Shown in pieces: positions 20,745 through 33,382 of a DNA stretch of 64,000 nucleotides. Below the pieces are notes generated by a model, which saw nothing but the letters and a program-made list of their open reading frames with translations, searched no databases and was not told the origin of the DNA. The stretch is from Rhyacophila brunnea (Eukaryota; Arthropoda; Insecta; Trichoptera; Rhyacophilidae): assembly GCA_022495005.1 (NCBI GenBank), contig JAGYXB010001005.1:1-64000 (forward strand), read 5' to 3'. Made by a program: the position numbers and the translations under genes. Positions within the stretch are counted from its first letter, which is position 1. Every line of letters starts with the position of its first letter.

Positions 20745-23689
20745 TGGCGCTGGCCTTTCTGGATTTAACTCCTGGTGAGGTCACAATGTGATTTTCTTTC
20801 CCCAAACCTCGTGTTTGTGATTGTCTCACTAATTCTATGATTAACTACACCACTGTGATTGTAGCCTATTGTAGTGTCAAAAAATAAAAATAACATTTGA
20901 CAACAAATTGACGTTAGTGTCTTTACAACACTGTTATCCTAATAATTATACATTGGCTTCATTAAATATACAACCAAGCCAGGGCTCGAAATAGACCGGA
21001 ACGCACCGGAGCGCCGTGTATTCTAAAAGATACCGTTCCGGCTCGTGGATTCTTTGAAAATTGCGTTCCGTTTCGTGTTATTGAGATAATATTGCATGTA
21101 GGTATATAGTTTTTAAAGTTGTAAGAATTGATTCGTGAGAATATGTTAGGTTATTTATTAACGATTAGTCCTACAAGGTCTACAATATAATATAGGCTGT
21201 TCGGTTTTCAGATGTGCTCCAAATTTGTAATTATTTACCCTTACAAGCAGGGCTGAATTTACAAAAAGGGCTACAGGTCCGGGACCCAAAATTAGTAGGT
21301 CTACAGAACCCGAAAAATAATGTGAAATCACAAAAGAACTTGCAGTGAAGGAATACACAAATATACGAGCTTCTAGAATTTTGAAGATAAGAGCCCAATT
21401 CTAAGAAAATTGATGGAAAATAAGTGATTTTGCAAAAACAAACATAAAACAATATGAAAAAACCATTAAAAAAATAATTGAAAAAACCAGGTTTTAGTAT
21501 TTCTCTGTATCCATCTTTCAGAATCGTCCTTGTTTCTCTTATGAATGCCGGATTTATCTGAAATACCATCTGAGATATTATCTGGCACCACATAGTGCAA
21601 GACACAAAAACAAGTCATTATCTTCCAATACTGGAGCAATATTTTTTGTGTTAAATATAATAATTGCTATAGGTACTATATAATTATTATAATACCATTA
21701 ATATCGATAATTCCTAGTATGTATCATCTGCAAAGAATAATATTTTCCGAATTAGGTACCTACCTACTCGTACCTATTTTAATAACAAATGTTGTTTCAC
21801 TATTGCAAAAAAAAAGTTTTTAATTTTTTTCTTCAATTTTCTAGTAGGTTTTTTAAACGGAATACATAGTTTTCAACTGCACCACAGTGGATCAAATAAA
21901 CAGATGTGGATGGTTCAATGTCATCTTGCCGAGATAATAATATTAAGTATGATTGTCGGTTCGTGATTAGACTGTGGTTCTATATCATTTAGTGTTCTTA
22001 AAACTGTTGAATACCTACATAGGTAGTAGGTACATCAATATTATTGTATATTTGCATAGTAGAAGCTGTTACCTTATGGCAGTGAAATTTAATGCTGCTC
22101 TGGTCTTTTCATTTTCTGATGTTTTAAAATAACTCCACAATATTGAAACAAGTTATAATTTTTGGGGGTGTCTTCACAGCCTTTCTGGTGTTTATCATTT
22201 TGAAGTGTTTGTATTTTTCTTCACCAATAACTTTTTTTAAAAAATCACAGGGAATAATTTTGGTTCAAGTTTTTCTGTATGAAAATGGAGACCAAGCTAT
22301 ACATATCAACAGACGACGTAATAAAATAATGACTGACACCTTATTTTATCAACCAAAAGTTGAAACGGCCAACTACTATGCTATGGCCAATTCATAAATA
22401 AAAGTCACCATATCTATGTATTAATTAAATACAAATAAATAGGTATGTACCTACATATTATACATAATATTCGGCGTAAAAACCTCAAAAATGATAATCA
22501 TGCACGACTATTGCCACTCGATTACTAATGGTAGGTAGTGACACGAGCAGAAACGCCGACCTTCAGTTAGTGTTTGTGGCAGAGTATGGTTTAACGACAT
22601 AACTATACAAATCTAGCCTTGTAGTCAATTCTACTTCTCAATAGCCTTGCGACAACCTCACGACATGGTTCAGACAGGATATATAAGTCCCATGGTTCTA
22701 AACTATGGAAGAATCAAGAATGAAATGGTCAAAAAGACCATGAACAGGTAACCACTAGCGTAATCGTTTAGTATTAGGAAGTAAAATGTATGTTGTTAAC
22801 CTTTTCTTTGTAAATGTAATAAAATTTTACGTAAAAAATTTCCGCCTCCGAAAATCAAGAGTGCTCCAGTGTAATTGGAACGCTGTGACCACAGACCTCG
22901 AAATGTCACGTCGTGAAATATCAGCGCGATGTATTTTTTAATATAAATTTCCGGGAAATCTCCATTAAACTTAGAAAATAAGTTATGGAAGAGATTGTTT
23001 ACGTAAAATTTAGCAAGTACATGCTTCAATAACTTTTATAGCAATAATGGAAGTGTATGAAAATTGGAAAAGAAAATTGAATATTTATAAATTTATATAC
23101 TGTATAATTGTGAATAAAGAATTTTTATACTAATTTTATCAATACAAGATAGAAGCTAACTACTGTTATAAAAATACTGTAAACGCGTACTTATATTTAT
23201 AGACGCGTAATTATAATTATAGATTTTGTTAATGCTATAACTTACTGACTATAACGAATATTGTAAAAGTAACAATTGGAAAAACTTAAGATTCTGGCAT
23301 AGATGGGTTTCTACCCATAAATAATAATAAATCTTAATCGCATCTTGGGTAAATAAAAGAATTAAATACTGCAACTAAAATACAAATTGGCGTGTGACCT
23401 TGAACTTTAACTGAATTCTGTCCGACTAGAATTTACGGCCCAGCTGTGCTGGCTCGCGAGGTAAAAATAGATTCAAGGTTACATCCATATTACTATATAA
23501 AAGTCACTATGCAAGATTAAATAAGTTAGTAACTGTTCGTGTATAACATCGTGTTAGGATTAAGCATTTATATATTTAAGTTGAAATGTTAAGTATAATA
23601 TTATAGTATTTTCTCGTAATAATATTCGTCCGAAAAGTAAATATCGAATGAGAAAGTTTCTGCGGCTCCAAACAGTTTTATTAAAACTT
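20745..23689. other. No gene recognised
   Basis: AT-rich DNA. A sequence starting CAGGGCTCGAAATAGACCGG (20982) looks like one end of an hAT-type MITE. TATA-like strings occur at 22678 and 23494 without a following coding region. Short frames such as 22143-22397 show no recognisable domain. Confidence 0.45.
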
Positions 23690-24130
23690 AGTAAAATTCT
23701 ATTGGCCTAAAAAGGCCAAGAGTGGTGGAAAGGACTAGTACGTGGGTGTCAACCTTTCATTTTGACACTTTAAATTTAAAGACTGCCATTCCCTTATTTA
23801 GTACCCGAATACTTATTCCGATACCTCGATGGAAAGCTAGAAACTTTCCCCTTCGTTTGAACACGAAAAATCATATAAAATCAACTATTTTGCTTACGTC
23901 ATCCTAACTGCGCATTTAAGGGACATGTTCTAGAGGGTGCTTGAAACACCCCTATTAAGTCTTAATTTTGCGAAAATAAAGTAGAGTAAATTTAACCCGA
24001 CTAAATTAGAAGATATCTCTATTAGAAAGTTGCCAGGAACGGGAGATATACGTAAATTCATCCCGTGAGAGAAAGATATAGATCTGCTATCCCTTACGGA
24101 CTGTTTCCTGTTAAACCTCTATCCGAAGGG

Positions 24131-24139
24131 TATAAAAGG
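24131..24139 (+). promoter_or_regulatory. TATA box
   Basis: TATAAAAGG in a GGGTATAAAAGGCGACC context. About 30 bp downstream is TCATTAGTT, close to an arthropod initiator. No translated product follows, so the transcript, if any, is non-coding or belongs to a truncated element. Confidence 0.45.
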
Positions 24140-24284
24140 CGACCACTTTTCCCGTAAAATCATTAGTTTCTACACTCTTCACCAGCGATCTTCAGCAAGC
24201 AGCAGTCCTCACTGCAAGCTTGTGAGACATGGTTCTCAGTACATTCGCGATTCCTACGTACCAGTAAGTCCCCCTTCGGCGGGC

Positions 24285-24378
24285 AAAACGTAACGCGAAT
24301 AACACGTATCTGTCGGTAGTGACGTCGGCCGCTAAAACGCAGCGCGAATAGCACGTATCTGCCGGTAGTGACGTACAC
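24285..24378 (+). repeat. Two-copy 49-bp tandem repeat
   Basis: AAAACGTAACGCGAATAACA at 24285 is repeated as AAAACGCAGCGCGAATAGCA at 24334. Both are followed by CGTATCTG(T/C)CGGTAGTGACGT. It lies about 150 bp after the TATA box and may hold paired protein-binding sites (TGACGT resembles a CRE half). Confidence 0.8.
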
Positions 24379-25714
24379 GCGGAGTAATTTTATTTTTCAT
24401 TACTCATCATACGAGGTGACGTAATCGGGATAAATTACGCGATCGGATTTGTTTTATAAAAACAAATTAATAAACTCAGTCTGTAATAATAAATTTTACA
24501 AATCTTTTCGGGATTATAAAATAAATTTTTGAAACTTTATTAAGTAAACATAATTATAAAACAAGTTTTAGTAAATAAATTTGTAAACATAAAAACAAAT
24601 TTTAGTAAATAAATTTGTAACATTAAGTAAACCTTTTGTAAACAAGTTTGTGAACACAAATAAATATTTGTAAACCTGCTGTGAACATAAATAAACTTTA
24701 TAAACAACAACAAATAAATTCTATTCTTTTTTATAAACCCAATACTGTGTGACCAAAGAATAATTTATATTTTCTTTCTTATGGGAAAATATTTCTTGAA
24801 TAAAAAATATCCAAAGAATATCGGCGTATACATTCTCTGAATTAGGTGTGACTTTTTGGGAACTCGTGAAAGATTTCACAGAGATCCTATAGTGAACAAA
24901 TAAATAGTTTGCTGATACTTTAATGAGATTTAATTACGGGAACAATGACAGTTAACCTTATTGTGTGACCGTGAACTCTAGTACCTGAATAAATTCGGCA
25001 CCACACCAGCTGAGAGTTTTATTCGGGAATTCAAAAGTTGTGATACTACAAAGGAGATCCACCTCTCCTAGTTCATCACTAGTCTCCTCAGTGACGGCCC
25101 GGTAGCATTATTGAGCTAGCCGTGAGCCGGGTCATGTCAGTAGGTACCTACATATCATACATGTTTTTAACTTCAATGTGACCTGTATGGGCATTGGTTA
25201 ATAATAATCGCTGGCAAGCTATATTATTTCGTCTAGGTATCTTATAGGTTCAAAATGCTTGGGTGACTACGTACAATGAAAAAATGGCGTTGCGAAAACC
25301 TTTATAACATTTTGTAGTCTTGGGACATCTCTCAACAGCAGCCTCAAAATGATTGATTCCTTGCTATAATTAGAAGAGAGGCGATCTTCCTGTTTTTTTA
25401 TCTTCACAGAATTATTAAACTCATTATTTCGTTCTTCCAGTCAGCTTTGAACGTAATATTAGATTGATTAAGGGCATTAAGGCGAGATATAGGTACCTAG
25501 GTACCTAATTTGCCGACAACACCGAGTTGAGTCTTTATTTTAATTGAGGCTTTTCAGCGATTATGAATGCAGTATATGTATGAATAGAATAGTTACCTAA
25601 ATTATAATAATACTTATATTATAAGTACCCACATATAATTTGATTTTTTACGGCGTATTGAAAACCTGTGTTATTAAAAATCTATAAACCTTATAGAGAT
25701 AGGTACCTATCTTC

Positions 25715-26314
25715 TTCTTATTGTGCCATCCCCTAGCGGAGGTCGGCCACCATCAAGGCGATCTTAACTTTGTCGTCTGCTACCCGGAACAGTTCGGTGG
25801 AGCTGCACTCGTACCAATCACGAATCTTAAGCCACGAAATGCGGCGCCGTCCTCTGCTACGCTTCCCATTGATCTTTCCTTGACTGACAAGTTGGGGAAT
25901 GCTGTATTTGTGTCCTCTCATAATGTGGTCGAGGTATTGTAGTTTCCTGGTTTTGATACTACGTAGAATTTCTCGGTCCTTCCCCATTCGATTGAGAACT
26001 TCAACATTTGTCACCCGGTCAGTCCAAGGAATTTTGAGGATGCGTCTATACAGCCACATCTCGAAAGCTTTAAGTCTCCGTGACATCTCTTAGTTTAGCG
26101 TCCATACGTCCATGCCATAGAAAAGAATTGAGAGCACATAACAACGTACCATACGCAGTCTCAGACCTAGGTTAAGATCTCGATTGCTAAGGAGGCGTCT
26201 CATTTTGAGAAAGGCGCTCCTTGCGATCTCAATTGTAGTTTTTATTTCCTGAGACTGGTCCCATTTCTCATTGACCCATAATATCGTTGTTAGGCAAAAA
26301 ATACAGCAAATCAT
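25715..26314 (-). pseudogene. Non-LTR retrotransposon RT C-terminal fragment
   Basis: Minus-strand frame from 26314 to 25733, interrupted by a TAA at 26087-26089. Before it: SAFLKMRRLLSNRDLNLGLR and MVRCYVLSILFYGMDVWTLN. After it: LKAFEMWLYRRILKIPWTDR, VTNVEVLNRMGK, RKLQYLDHIMRG and GRRRISWLKIRDWYE. These are the post-catalytic and C-terminal motifs of insect endonuclease-reverse transcriptases (LINEs). The polymerase core is absent. The left edge (TCTTCTTCTT near 25708) fits a short repeated 3' tail. A 5'-truncated insertion, since decayed. Confidence 0.85.
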
Positions 26315-28015
26315 TAATAATTAATAATTATTATGCTGTGTTATACCTAATATGAATCATTATGTTTTACTGTTTATGTGTTAGCAGATCTAAAAAACTA
26401 TAACGAAGTGATCGTATACTATTTTAAGCCTTTAACTTCCAAGTCGTATTTTTTATATAAATTTTATAAGCCCCACATGCCTATACGCTGAAATGATTCA
26501 TTATTTTTCTATGTTACTTAGAGAAGCTTCATACATCGATTGGCGTAGGCCGTAGCGTATCGTTATATCGTACAATAGACAAAGGGTTAAGTTGACGATT
26601 ATTCGTTATAAGAAAATATAATATATTATGAATTTTGCAGCAATGTGAAAATAGATTACGGCAAAGCAATAATTCCTTACGGGGCATCCCAAGTTTTCTA
26701 ATGCAGCTCGAAGACGGTGAATTCCCATAACACGGGTAAGTACAGCGCAATTATTTTTTACTCTAGTAATTCTAGTATACTTAAAATGTAATGACGTCAT
26801 TCTTTAGTTCCTCGTACCTACTGCAGGTGCCTGGTCATGCGACTTCGAAACATTTTTATTTTTGATAATAGTGTAAAGATAAACTTTTAACATCACTTAT
26901 TTTATAATAATGTAGTGTTTTGAATGTTTAGTTTCGTTATAATTATTACATTGAACTAGCTAAAGTTTTGTGATGTGATTTTACTTCATTTTATGACATG
27001 TGATTAACGTAACCAATGTCGTTTGCCTAATCTAAATTGTTTTTAGGTGATCGAAGTTGGATCCTAAACAATTATTACCTACCGCAAGAGATGAAAAAAA
27101 ATACTCTATAAGATTTTACGCATGGAATGTAATGAAGTTAGAATGTCACCATCAATTTCCTAGGGTAAACAGTCTATTGTAGAAAAAAAAACTATCAATT
27201 ATAATCTGGATGGCGAACCCTTTTGAGTAGGTATATTAATATTTTACTAAATAACTAAATGAATACTTTTTTAATCAAGTTTTATGGGTAATGATTACTC
27301 TCTGGTGTTTGCTTTTCTCCATCGCCAACCACCACGTCTCGATACACATAGTCGAGCGTATACCATGGTGTACCAAACATTGGGCGTTTTTCATAGCTGT
27401 GCTAAGAGTGACACCTGTAGAATCTTCCCGATATCTCGATTGGCGTGCAAGAATGCATGATTTCTAGTCCAATTTAATATATTATGGTCATGCCTCAATG
27501 AAAAAAGACCTTACTCATAATATGACGTTTCAAACTTTTTGAAAGAAATAGTGCCCCATAGAAACCAAGTTACAATAACCGAGCGGGTATTAAAACTTAC
27601 TCGTTTGTATACATTGATATAAGTACCATGATAATACACCGTTTCATATAAAATCATACAAAATCACAATATTAAAGTGGGCAAGTTTTGCAGAATAGGT
27701 CAAAGACATCTTTCAAAAATCTCGAATAATCCTTTTTTTGCAATGTGGGTAAAGTTAATATTTAACTACTTGCTACAATATAATATAATATATATATTAG
27801 CGTTTTGGAAAGAAATGTTGTACAACAATAACCCTTATTGCGATGTAGGCAGGGTTAATTTTTCAACCACATTTATCCACATTTTTATGTCCAGAGAGAA
27901 TGATATTTGAATGAATGGATGGGACCTGTCAGATCTTGATTTCTATTAGCATCGTTTGCGAGGGTCCTTTCAATTTTTCAAATTGCGTATTCTCATATAA
28001 ATGTTTGTATTCTAT
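26315..28015. other. AT-rich DNA, no gene recognised
   Basis: No supported frame. A partly repeated stretch lies at 27722-27870, where TTGCAATGTGGGTAAAGTTA resembles TTGCGATGTAGGCAGGGTTA. Nothing else stands out. Confidence 0.5.
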
Positions 28016-29192
28016 ACAGGTGCCGTACGTAAACAAAAAGAACTGATGACTTCATTAAAATCTTGGATGCGGGCCGCACCGCGGCCAACATCGATTATTC
28101 TAACTCGGAGAACGATCAGATGCGGTGCCTGGACATGCTCGCCACATACTGCGTGCAGGAAGCTAACCATGAAAAGAATATAAACATGAAACGGGATCTG
28201 TTCACCAAAGCCACACACCTATACACCACTGCCGACAAAATCATCATGTATGATCATGTAAGACGATACCTATTTTATTCAACCTAGTCAAATTTTGTTC
28301 AAATTTCTTTATATATAATAATATGAAGTGAACTTTACAATTTACAAGTTCAATCCATTCACAACATGACTTGGAAAAACAAAATGAAAACAACTGATTT
28401 TTCATTATACAACAGCCGAATTTACTTTACCGGCGAAAATGCTGTACATCTGTATTTTTTTTTTTTGCAGAATCATTTTGGGCCGAGCATACTTGTGCTT
28501 GTTGGAGGGTGATAAAGTGGTGGACGGTGGATGCGCAATTCAATTTCGTGGTGAATCAATCTTCCAACAACATCCCCTCGCTGTTCTGGAAAGTGTGCAT
28601 CGCTTTCAATAAAAAAGGACTACCGCAGCGCTCTCGGCTTCTACAGGGAAACTCTGAGAACCAACCCCAACCGCCTGGCTGTTCTCCGTCTCCGTTTCGA
28701 CATGGGCCATTGCTTTATGAAGCTAAATAATCAAGATAAAGCAAGGTTTGGGATACTTACATTGTTTTAAATATTTTTCACAGCAAACGTCAATCTGTGA
28801 AATGAGAATATACTCATCTCTCATTTAAAATAGTTCAATATAATAGTTTAAATATTCAGTTAAAATGAATATCTAGAATTTTTCAAAATTGAGTTTGCAT
28901 ATTTCATCAAAGATCCATTAATTCTCATGTTTTTTTAAGTTTTGTTGATTTACGGATGAATGCCATGTGCCAAGTGCAATTTTGCATTATCTATCTTATA
29001 TTCAAATTCTAAATAGTCATGACTCATGACTCTGGATCCAATTGGTAATGCAAGTGGCTAAACATCCATTTCTCATAAAAAAAATATTTTATATTTAAAA
29101 TATTTTTTCCAATGAAAAACCATTATAGTGTAACAATAATTTAACCCTGATCATCCACAGATACGATTTCTAGTGCGCATGAATTACACAAC

Positions 29193-29564
29193 TGATAAAC
29201 ATTCTACGAATAATGTTTGCTTTATAATAATTATTGACCTAAGAATAAGGTAGTATTATTTTGAAATACGCCATTTCTATTGGCATTTCCCAGTGGCTAA
29301 GCCACAACATACGACCGTATCCATAACCATAATCTAACCTAACCGAAAAAAAATATTTTTTTAAATCGGTACATGTTCAAACACGGGCATTACCATGATC
29401 TTACTCCCTACTTCATTTATCATTTGTCAATTTATGGCTACGGCCGTATGTTGTAGCTTAACCACTGGGAAATGCCAATAAATATGGCGTATTTCAAAAA
29501 ATAGTACCTTATTCTTAGGTCAATAATTATTATAAAGCAAACATTATTCGTAGAATGTTTATCA
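29193..29564. mobile_element. Long foldback element in a CTR9-pseudogene intron
   Basis: Left arm from TGATAAACATTCTACGAATA to about 29325 and right arm from about 29432 to ...TAGAATGTTTATCA are inverted copies of each other (roughly 135 bp). They are separated by about 100 bp of A/T-rich loop. This is the structure of a MITE or foldback element. A transcript crossing it would form a long, nearly perfect hairpin. A target duplication is not clear. Confidence 0.85.
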
Positions 29565-29993
29565 CATTTGAATGGTCAAAGACATAGCTTATAATTAGTG
29601 TCTTTAGAATTATCTTCAAATGTGTTAATCGTGCCAATTTTTTAATAATAAAATGCCTAATTTTTGTTAAATTTGGGATCACAAAGATTATTAAATATAA
29701 TTTTTTATCGTAAATATGTCACTATATAATGTTAACATTAATTTTACTAATGGTTTTGTAAATGCGTTTAAAAATTAATGAATCTAAAAAATATTAATAC
29801 CACTGCACATGGATGTACCGAAATATGACTATATTCTAAAACATTAGAGCGAAAAGTTTAAAAAAAACTATTTTATGTAATAAAAATACTTTATGCAGTC
29901 ATCAAATGTTTAAAATAAATATAAAGGATAATAAGGATTCAAAACTATATAAATAGATTATCTAAAACGTTTAAGGAATGTCCAGGATTATGC

Positions 29994-30140
29994 TCTGAAT
30001 ATACCTAATAGGTTGAGCAAATGGCTGACATCCATTTCTCCTAAAAAACAAAATCTGTCAATACAAACCTCTACTCTGTGGAGGCCCATATGATCCTATT
30101 AGGATCGGACATGGTCGAAAGAAAAAAGAAAAAGAATACC
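29994..30140 (+). repeat. SINE body and tail fragment
   Basis: ATACCTAATAGGTTGAGCAA, CTCTACTCTGTGGAGGCCCA and GGATCGGACATGGTCGAAAG match the body and tail of the SINE at 50979. The tRNA-like head is missing (5' truncation). Confidence 0.75.
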
Positions 30141-30749
30141 ATAAAAGCTCCATTTTTACCTACGCTGAGCATGTGGGCCGTTAAGTCTCTGTAAAGAAAA
30201 CATGAAGAAATTATATGAACCTATAATTATGTCTGATTAATAAAATTACATACTTAATGTAAATATTATGATATAAATTTCATATATCACATGAGTATGA
30301 AATGAAATTTATGAGGAAAAGAATAAAATCCTTTCTACATAAATTTTAAAAAGATCTCATTGCTCCATCTATCTAGTAATCATAATAGTAATTCAAGAAC
30401 CTTGTCTATCCGCTTGATTCAGCAGGGTGAAAATTTTTCTCAGTTCAGTTCATTCAGTTGTCTTGTAAATTGTTTTCAGGATTACAATCCAAGTCCAATA
30501 ACAACACAGATAATCAGGAGTTGTGTGCGGAGAACTGTTACTAACTTGCACGAGAAACCGCGACCAGGCTACGCAGTTTGCACTTTCTGCATTTGTCCTG
30601 CCGCACTTTGGCCTCGAGCAGATGTATATCATTTTATCGGGGGGATTCAGAGAATGTATGTATATTTTATATCATATTTGTATAGGCGTACAGTTAAAAA
30701 TATATTTTTTACTGGCCGTACAATCCGATGTGGATCTCGGCTGCCTCAC

Positions 30750-30830
30750 GAAGAGGTCTCATAACAGAATTTTTTTACAAGAAATGTATGATCGTTTGCT
30801 CAACCTATTGGGTCCACAGCTTAACAGTTG
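30750..30830 (-). repeat. SINE body fragment, diverged
   Basis: The minus strand reads GTGGACCCAATAGGTTGAGC and then a TTTCTTGTAAAAAAATTCTG segment, following the same SINE family. It lies just right of the third CTR9-like block. Confidence 0.5.
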
Positions 30831-31252
30831 ATATTCCTAAATAATACATGTGATTTAAGAATGTAACAGTCTTCATTGAAAATATTTAACTTGGAACAGC
30901 CTCAGTAAAATACCCATTCGAAAAATCTTGGATCTTCTCAAGCTGACTCAGCTGGCATGCGATAAATCTAGGGTTGATTCCCATGTCATGTTCTAACATT
31001 TTTATCAATTAGGTTTGTTTCTGAACCTGTTTCGAGTTACGTATGGAAGATTGATGAATGTTTCATTGTTAAATCTTGTGTAACATCTTGAAGAATCTAT
31101 AATTTAATTTAAACTATTAAAAAGTACTAGTATGTCAGTACGAAAATTCGAAGAGATCCTTATGCTATCTATGAATCAAAATTTGTATATAATAGAATAT
31201 GACCTGGTATTCACCACTTAAGAAAATTGCTTTACAATAATTGTTTTGTTCA

Positions 31253-31348
31253 CCCATACGCACTTGCGGCAGGCCGCTGCGGCTAGCCGGCATACAAAAA
31301 ACGATATGCGGCTAGCCGCGATGCGGCCTGCCGCAAGTGCGTATGGGC
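31253..31348. mobile_element. 96-bp GC-rich hairpin (short MITE)
   Basis: CCCATACGCACTTGCGGCAG... pairs with ...CTGCCGCAAGTGCGTATGGG at the other end. The stem is about 45 bp with few mismatches around a 7-base A-rich loop. Its G+C content is far above the neighbourhood. It lies between two CTR9-like blocks. Confidence 0.85.
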
Positions 31349-31364
31349 ACTAAGCTTTTTATCA

Positions 31365-31515
31365 AGTCATCATCATCAGCCGGGGTCGATCTACAGTTGG
31401 ATGAAGGCCTCCCTTAGCTTCCTCCATTTTTCTCGGTCCATAATTCTTTACTGCCACATACATCCTTCTTCTTGGTCGTTCACTCATGGCTGAGGATCGT
31501 GACCACTTTTTAATT
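31365..31515 (-). repeat. LINE tail-like sequence
   Basis: CATCATCATCAGCCGGGGTC followed by TACAGTTGGATGAAGGCCTC resembles the antisense 3' end common to a group of insect non-LTR elements, which end in short TGATGATGA-type repeats. No coding motif is attached. Confidence 0.45.
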
Positions 31516-32999
31516 TTGCCATCCAACTTTATTGCTGAGTTTTTTCTTATTTTTTTATCAAGTATGAGGACTGAAATTTATGTTCTAGTCTATATTATTA
31601 TAATGTTGTAATTATTATTGTCAATACTGTATGGTGGGCAAATTTAAATAATTCATGCAAAGCCAATGTATAAATATATTAAGTTGTTTTATTGTATTCA
31701 ACAATTATTCCTTCACTGGGCCTCCCAATGTTTCAAAAATGTCATAAAGGCTCAACCAAACAACTACGAGATAATAAAAATTCTTGGATCACTATACGCT
31801 AAATCTACCTTTCAATCTTCCCATAGGCATCCAAACACGAGAAATTCTCGTGTTTGAACATGTACATGGAAATGTTTTTTTTTACAGTATATTAGGGCAT
31901 TTATTGAAGATTTCTGGTATTAAATGTGTTAAGAAATAAGTTCGCTACAGAGTGAATAATAATATATTAGATAGCAGGGATTCTTACCAACCGGTATAAA
32001 TATTGGATTTTAAAAATGTCATAAAAAAAACAGTACAACATTTCAAATATTTTTTAAAATTTTCTGTTTGTGACATCTGTTGATTGAATCTTTAGTTCAA
32101 TATTTCGTCAAACAGTTCCCTGCCCAGAATAAAATTACGTATTCATGTGTCTGAGATAAAAATCAGTTCAAAAATAAAAATATCAAAGATATTGACCTTT
32201 TTTTTATCGGCGTCAAGAATTAGCATCTGTGAAAATATTTACAAACCTTGGAAGTGATTTTGGATACAGGATAATACACGGAATAGCTTTGTTACACATT
32301 ATCAATTGTATTATGAAGATCGGGACAAAAAATCATAACTTTTGAAATTTCAGAATAAATTTGCGAAATTTCACTTATTGCTAGAAATGCGAAAAGTACG
32401 GCATTTGTCAATAATTTTCAGATATTTTATGGGTAATCATAAGAAAATATATTACCCTATATAATACAAGCAGTTTTTTAAATCATTAGGACGTAATTGG
32501 TTTTTTATTTAGCACTAAACTTAAAATTCTGAAGAAAATAAATGAAAGTTTTTTTTTATTGAACTTTGAACCTCCCTATCTCGCTTTAAATATATTTTTT
32601 TTCTTTTATGTCTTTCAAATCATATTAGAGCATCCTTTTTTTATTTATATTCAAAAAATCAAATGATTCTAACACATACTTTTTGAGTTATTAATATTTG
32701 ATTGATGGAAGTCAATTTTGTATTCTATGTACAAAAATAAACTCGGTCTCCAATGGGTTAACGAGATGTAGCTCGTGCACATCTCAAGAAAGTCACCGAT
32801 CAATTCCCAGATGACATCGAAGCTTGGATTTAATTAGAGCAGTCTGATTTGCAGTTATATCATCCCATTTTTTATTAATATACAAGACATAAACTTTCAT
32901 TTTTAAAGATATAATAATTATGTATAACCATCTTAGTCATTTTGTCATGTGTCTTTGTTTCATCGTTGATACTAGATAGATCAATATACACTCAGAGAA

Positions 33000-33224
33000 G
33001 AGGTGTTTATTATCTGCATTGTGAAACTTGTAAAACAGTTAAGAGATTCAGATTCACAATTCACCAAGCACGTCTTTATAGCGAGCAGCAGCCATATTGT
33101 AGATCCAATCCATGGTCCGAAATATGTGTATCTATATGACAAGGGTGATCGACTAAATCTCATGGAGCAATTTGGGATAAAAAAAGTGTATTCTCAAAAA
33201 GTCTATGTGGATGTTAATCTGTAA
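33000..33224 (+). other. Unidentified exon-like open frame
   Basis: An open frame without clear start follows a possible splice acceptor (ACTCAG at 32990-32995) and ends at a TAA at 33222-33224. It includes VKLVKQLRDSDSQFTKHVFI, SHIVDPIHGPKYVYLYDKGD and MEQFGIKKVYSQKVYVDVNL. Its composition looks protein-like and not A/T-biased. It lies between CTR9-like blocks five and six but does not resemble CTR9. It may be a terminal exon captured from another gene, or a chance frame. Function unknown. Confidence 0.35.
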
Positions 33225-33234
33225 AAGACTTGTT

Positions 33235-33382
33235 TTCGCAGGGTTTAATTGAATTTTAAAAACTAACCCAACACCATCTGTAAGTTGTCTTATTTCAATG
33301 AAAAAAATATGCATGACTGACAAAGTTTAATGTGCACTATTTATGGCAGTTCTTAACAGCCTACCTCCACCCTTCACCACTG
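33235..33382 (-). mobile_element. Partial copy of the macro-unit's hAT-type MITE
   Basis: The minus strand reads CAGTGGTGAAGGGTGGAGGT, AGGCTGTTAAG, AAATAGTGCACATTAAACTT and TTTTAAAATTCAATTAAACC. This follows the first 150 bp of the element at 4761. The other end is missing. Confidence 0.7.

Larger units (their letters stand above)
23690..25130 (+). other. Promoter- and LTR-like stretch, possibly a solo LTR
   Basis: Contains, in order: an upstream segment without frames, a strong TATA box, a start-like region, a 49-bp duplicated GC-richer block, then a long A/T-rich region with many AATAAA signals. This is the order expected of an LTR (U3-R-U5). No terminal TG...CA pair, primer-binding site or gag/pol frame could be fixed, so a host promoter region or another repeat is equally possible. 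Boundaries are guesses. Confidence 0.3.

Noticed and set aside
22143..22397. Possible small membrane protein (hydrophobic start of an 84-codon frame)
   Set aside because: The hydrophobic run is what T-rich DNA gives by chance; no neighbouring exon, homology or promoter supports it.
30360..30831. Frames of 134 and 102 codons taken as independent genes
   Set aside because: Part of each frame covers the third CTR9-like block (RDQATQFALSAFVLP) and the rest runs into a SINE fragment. They are by-products of the pseudogene.
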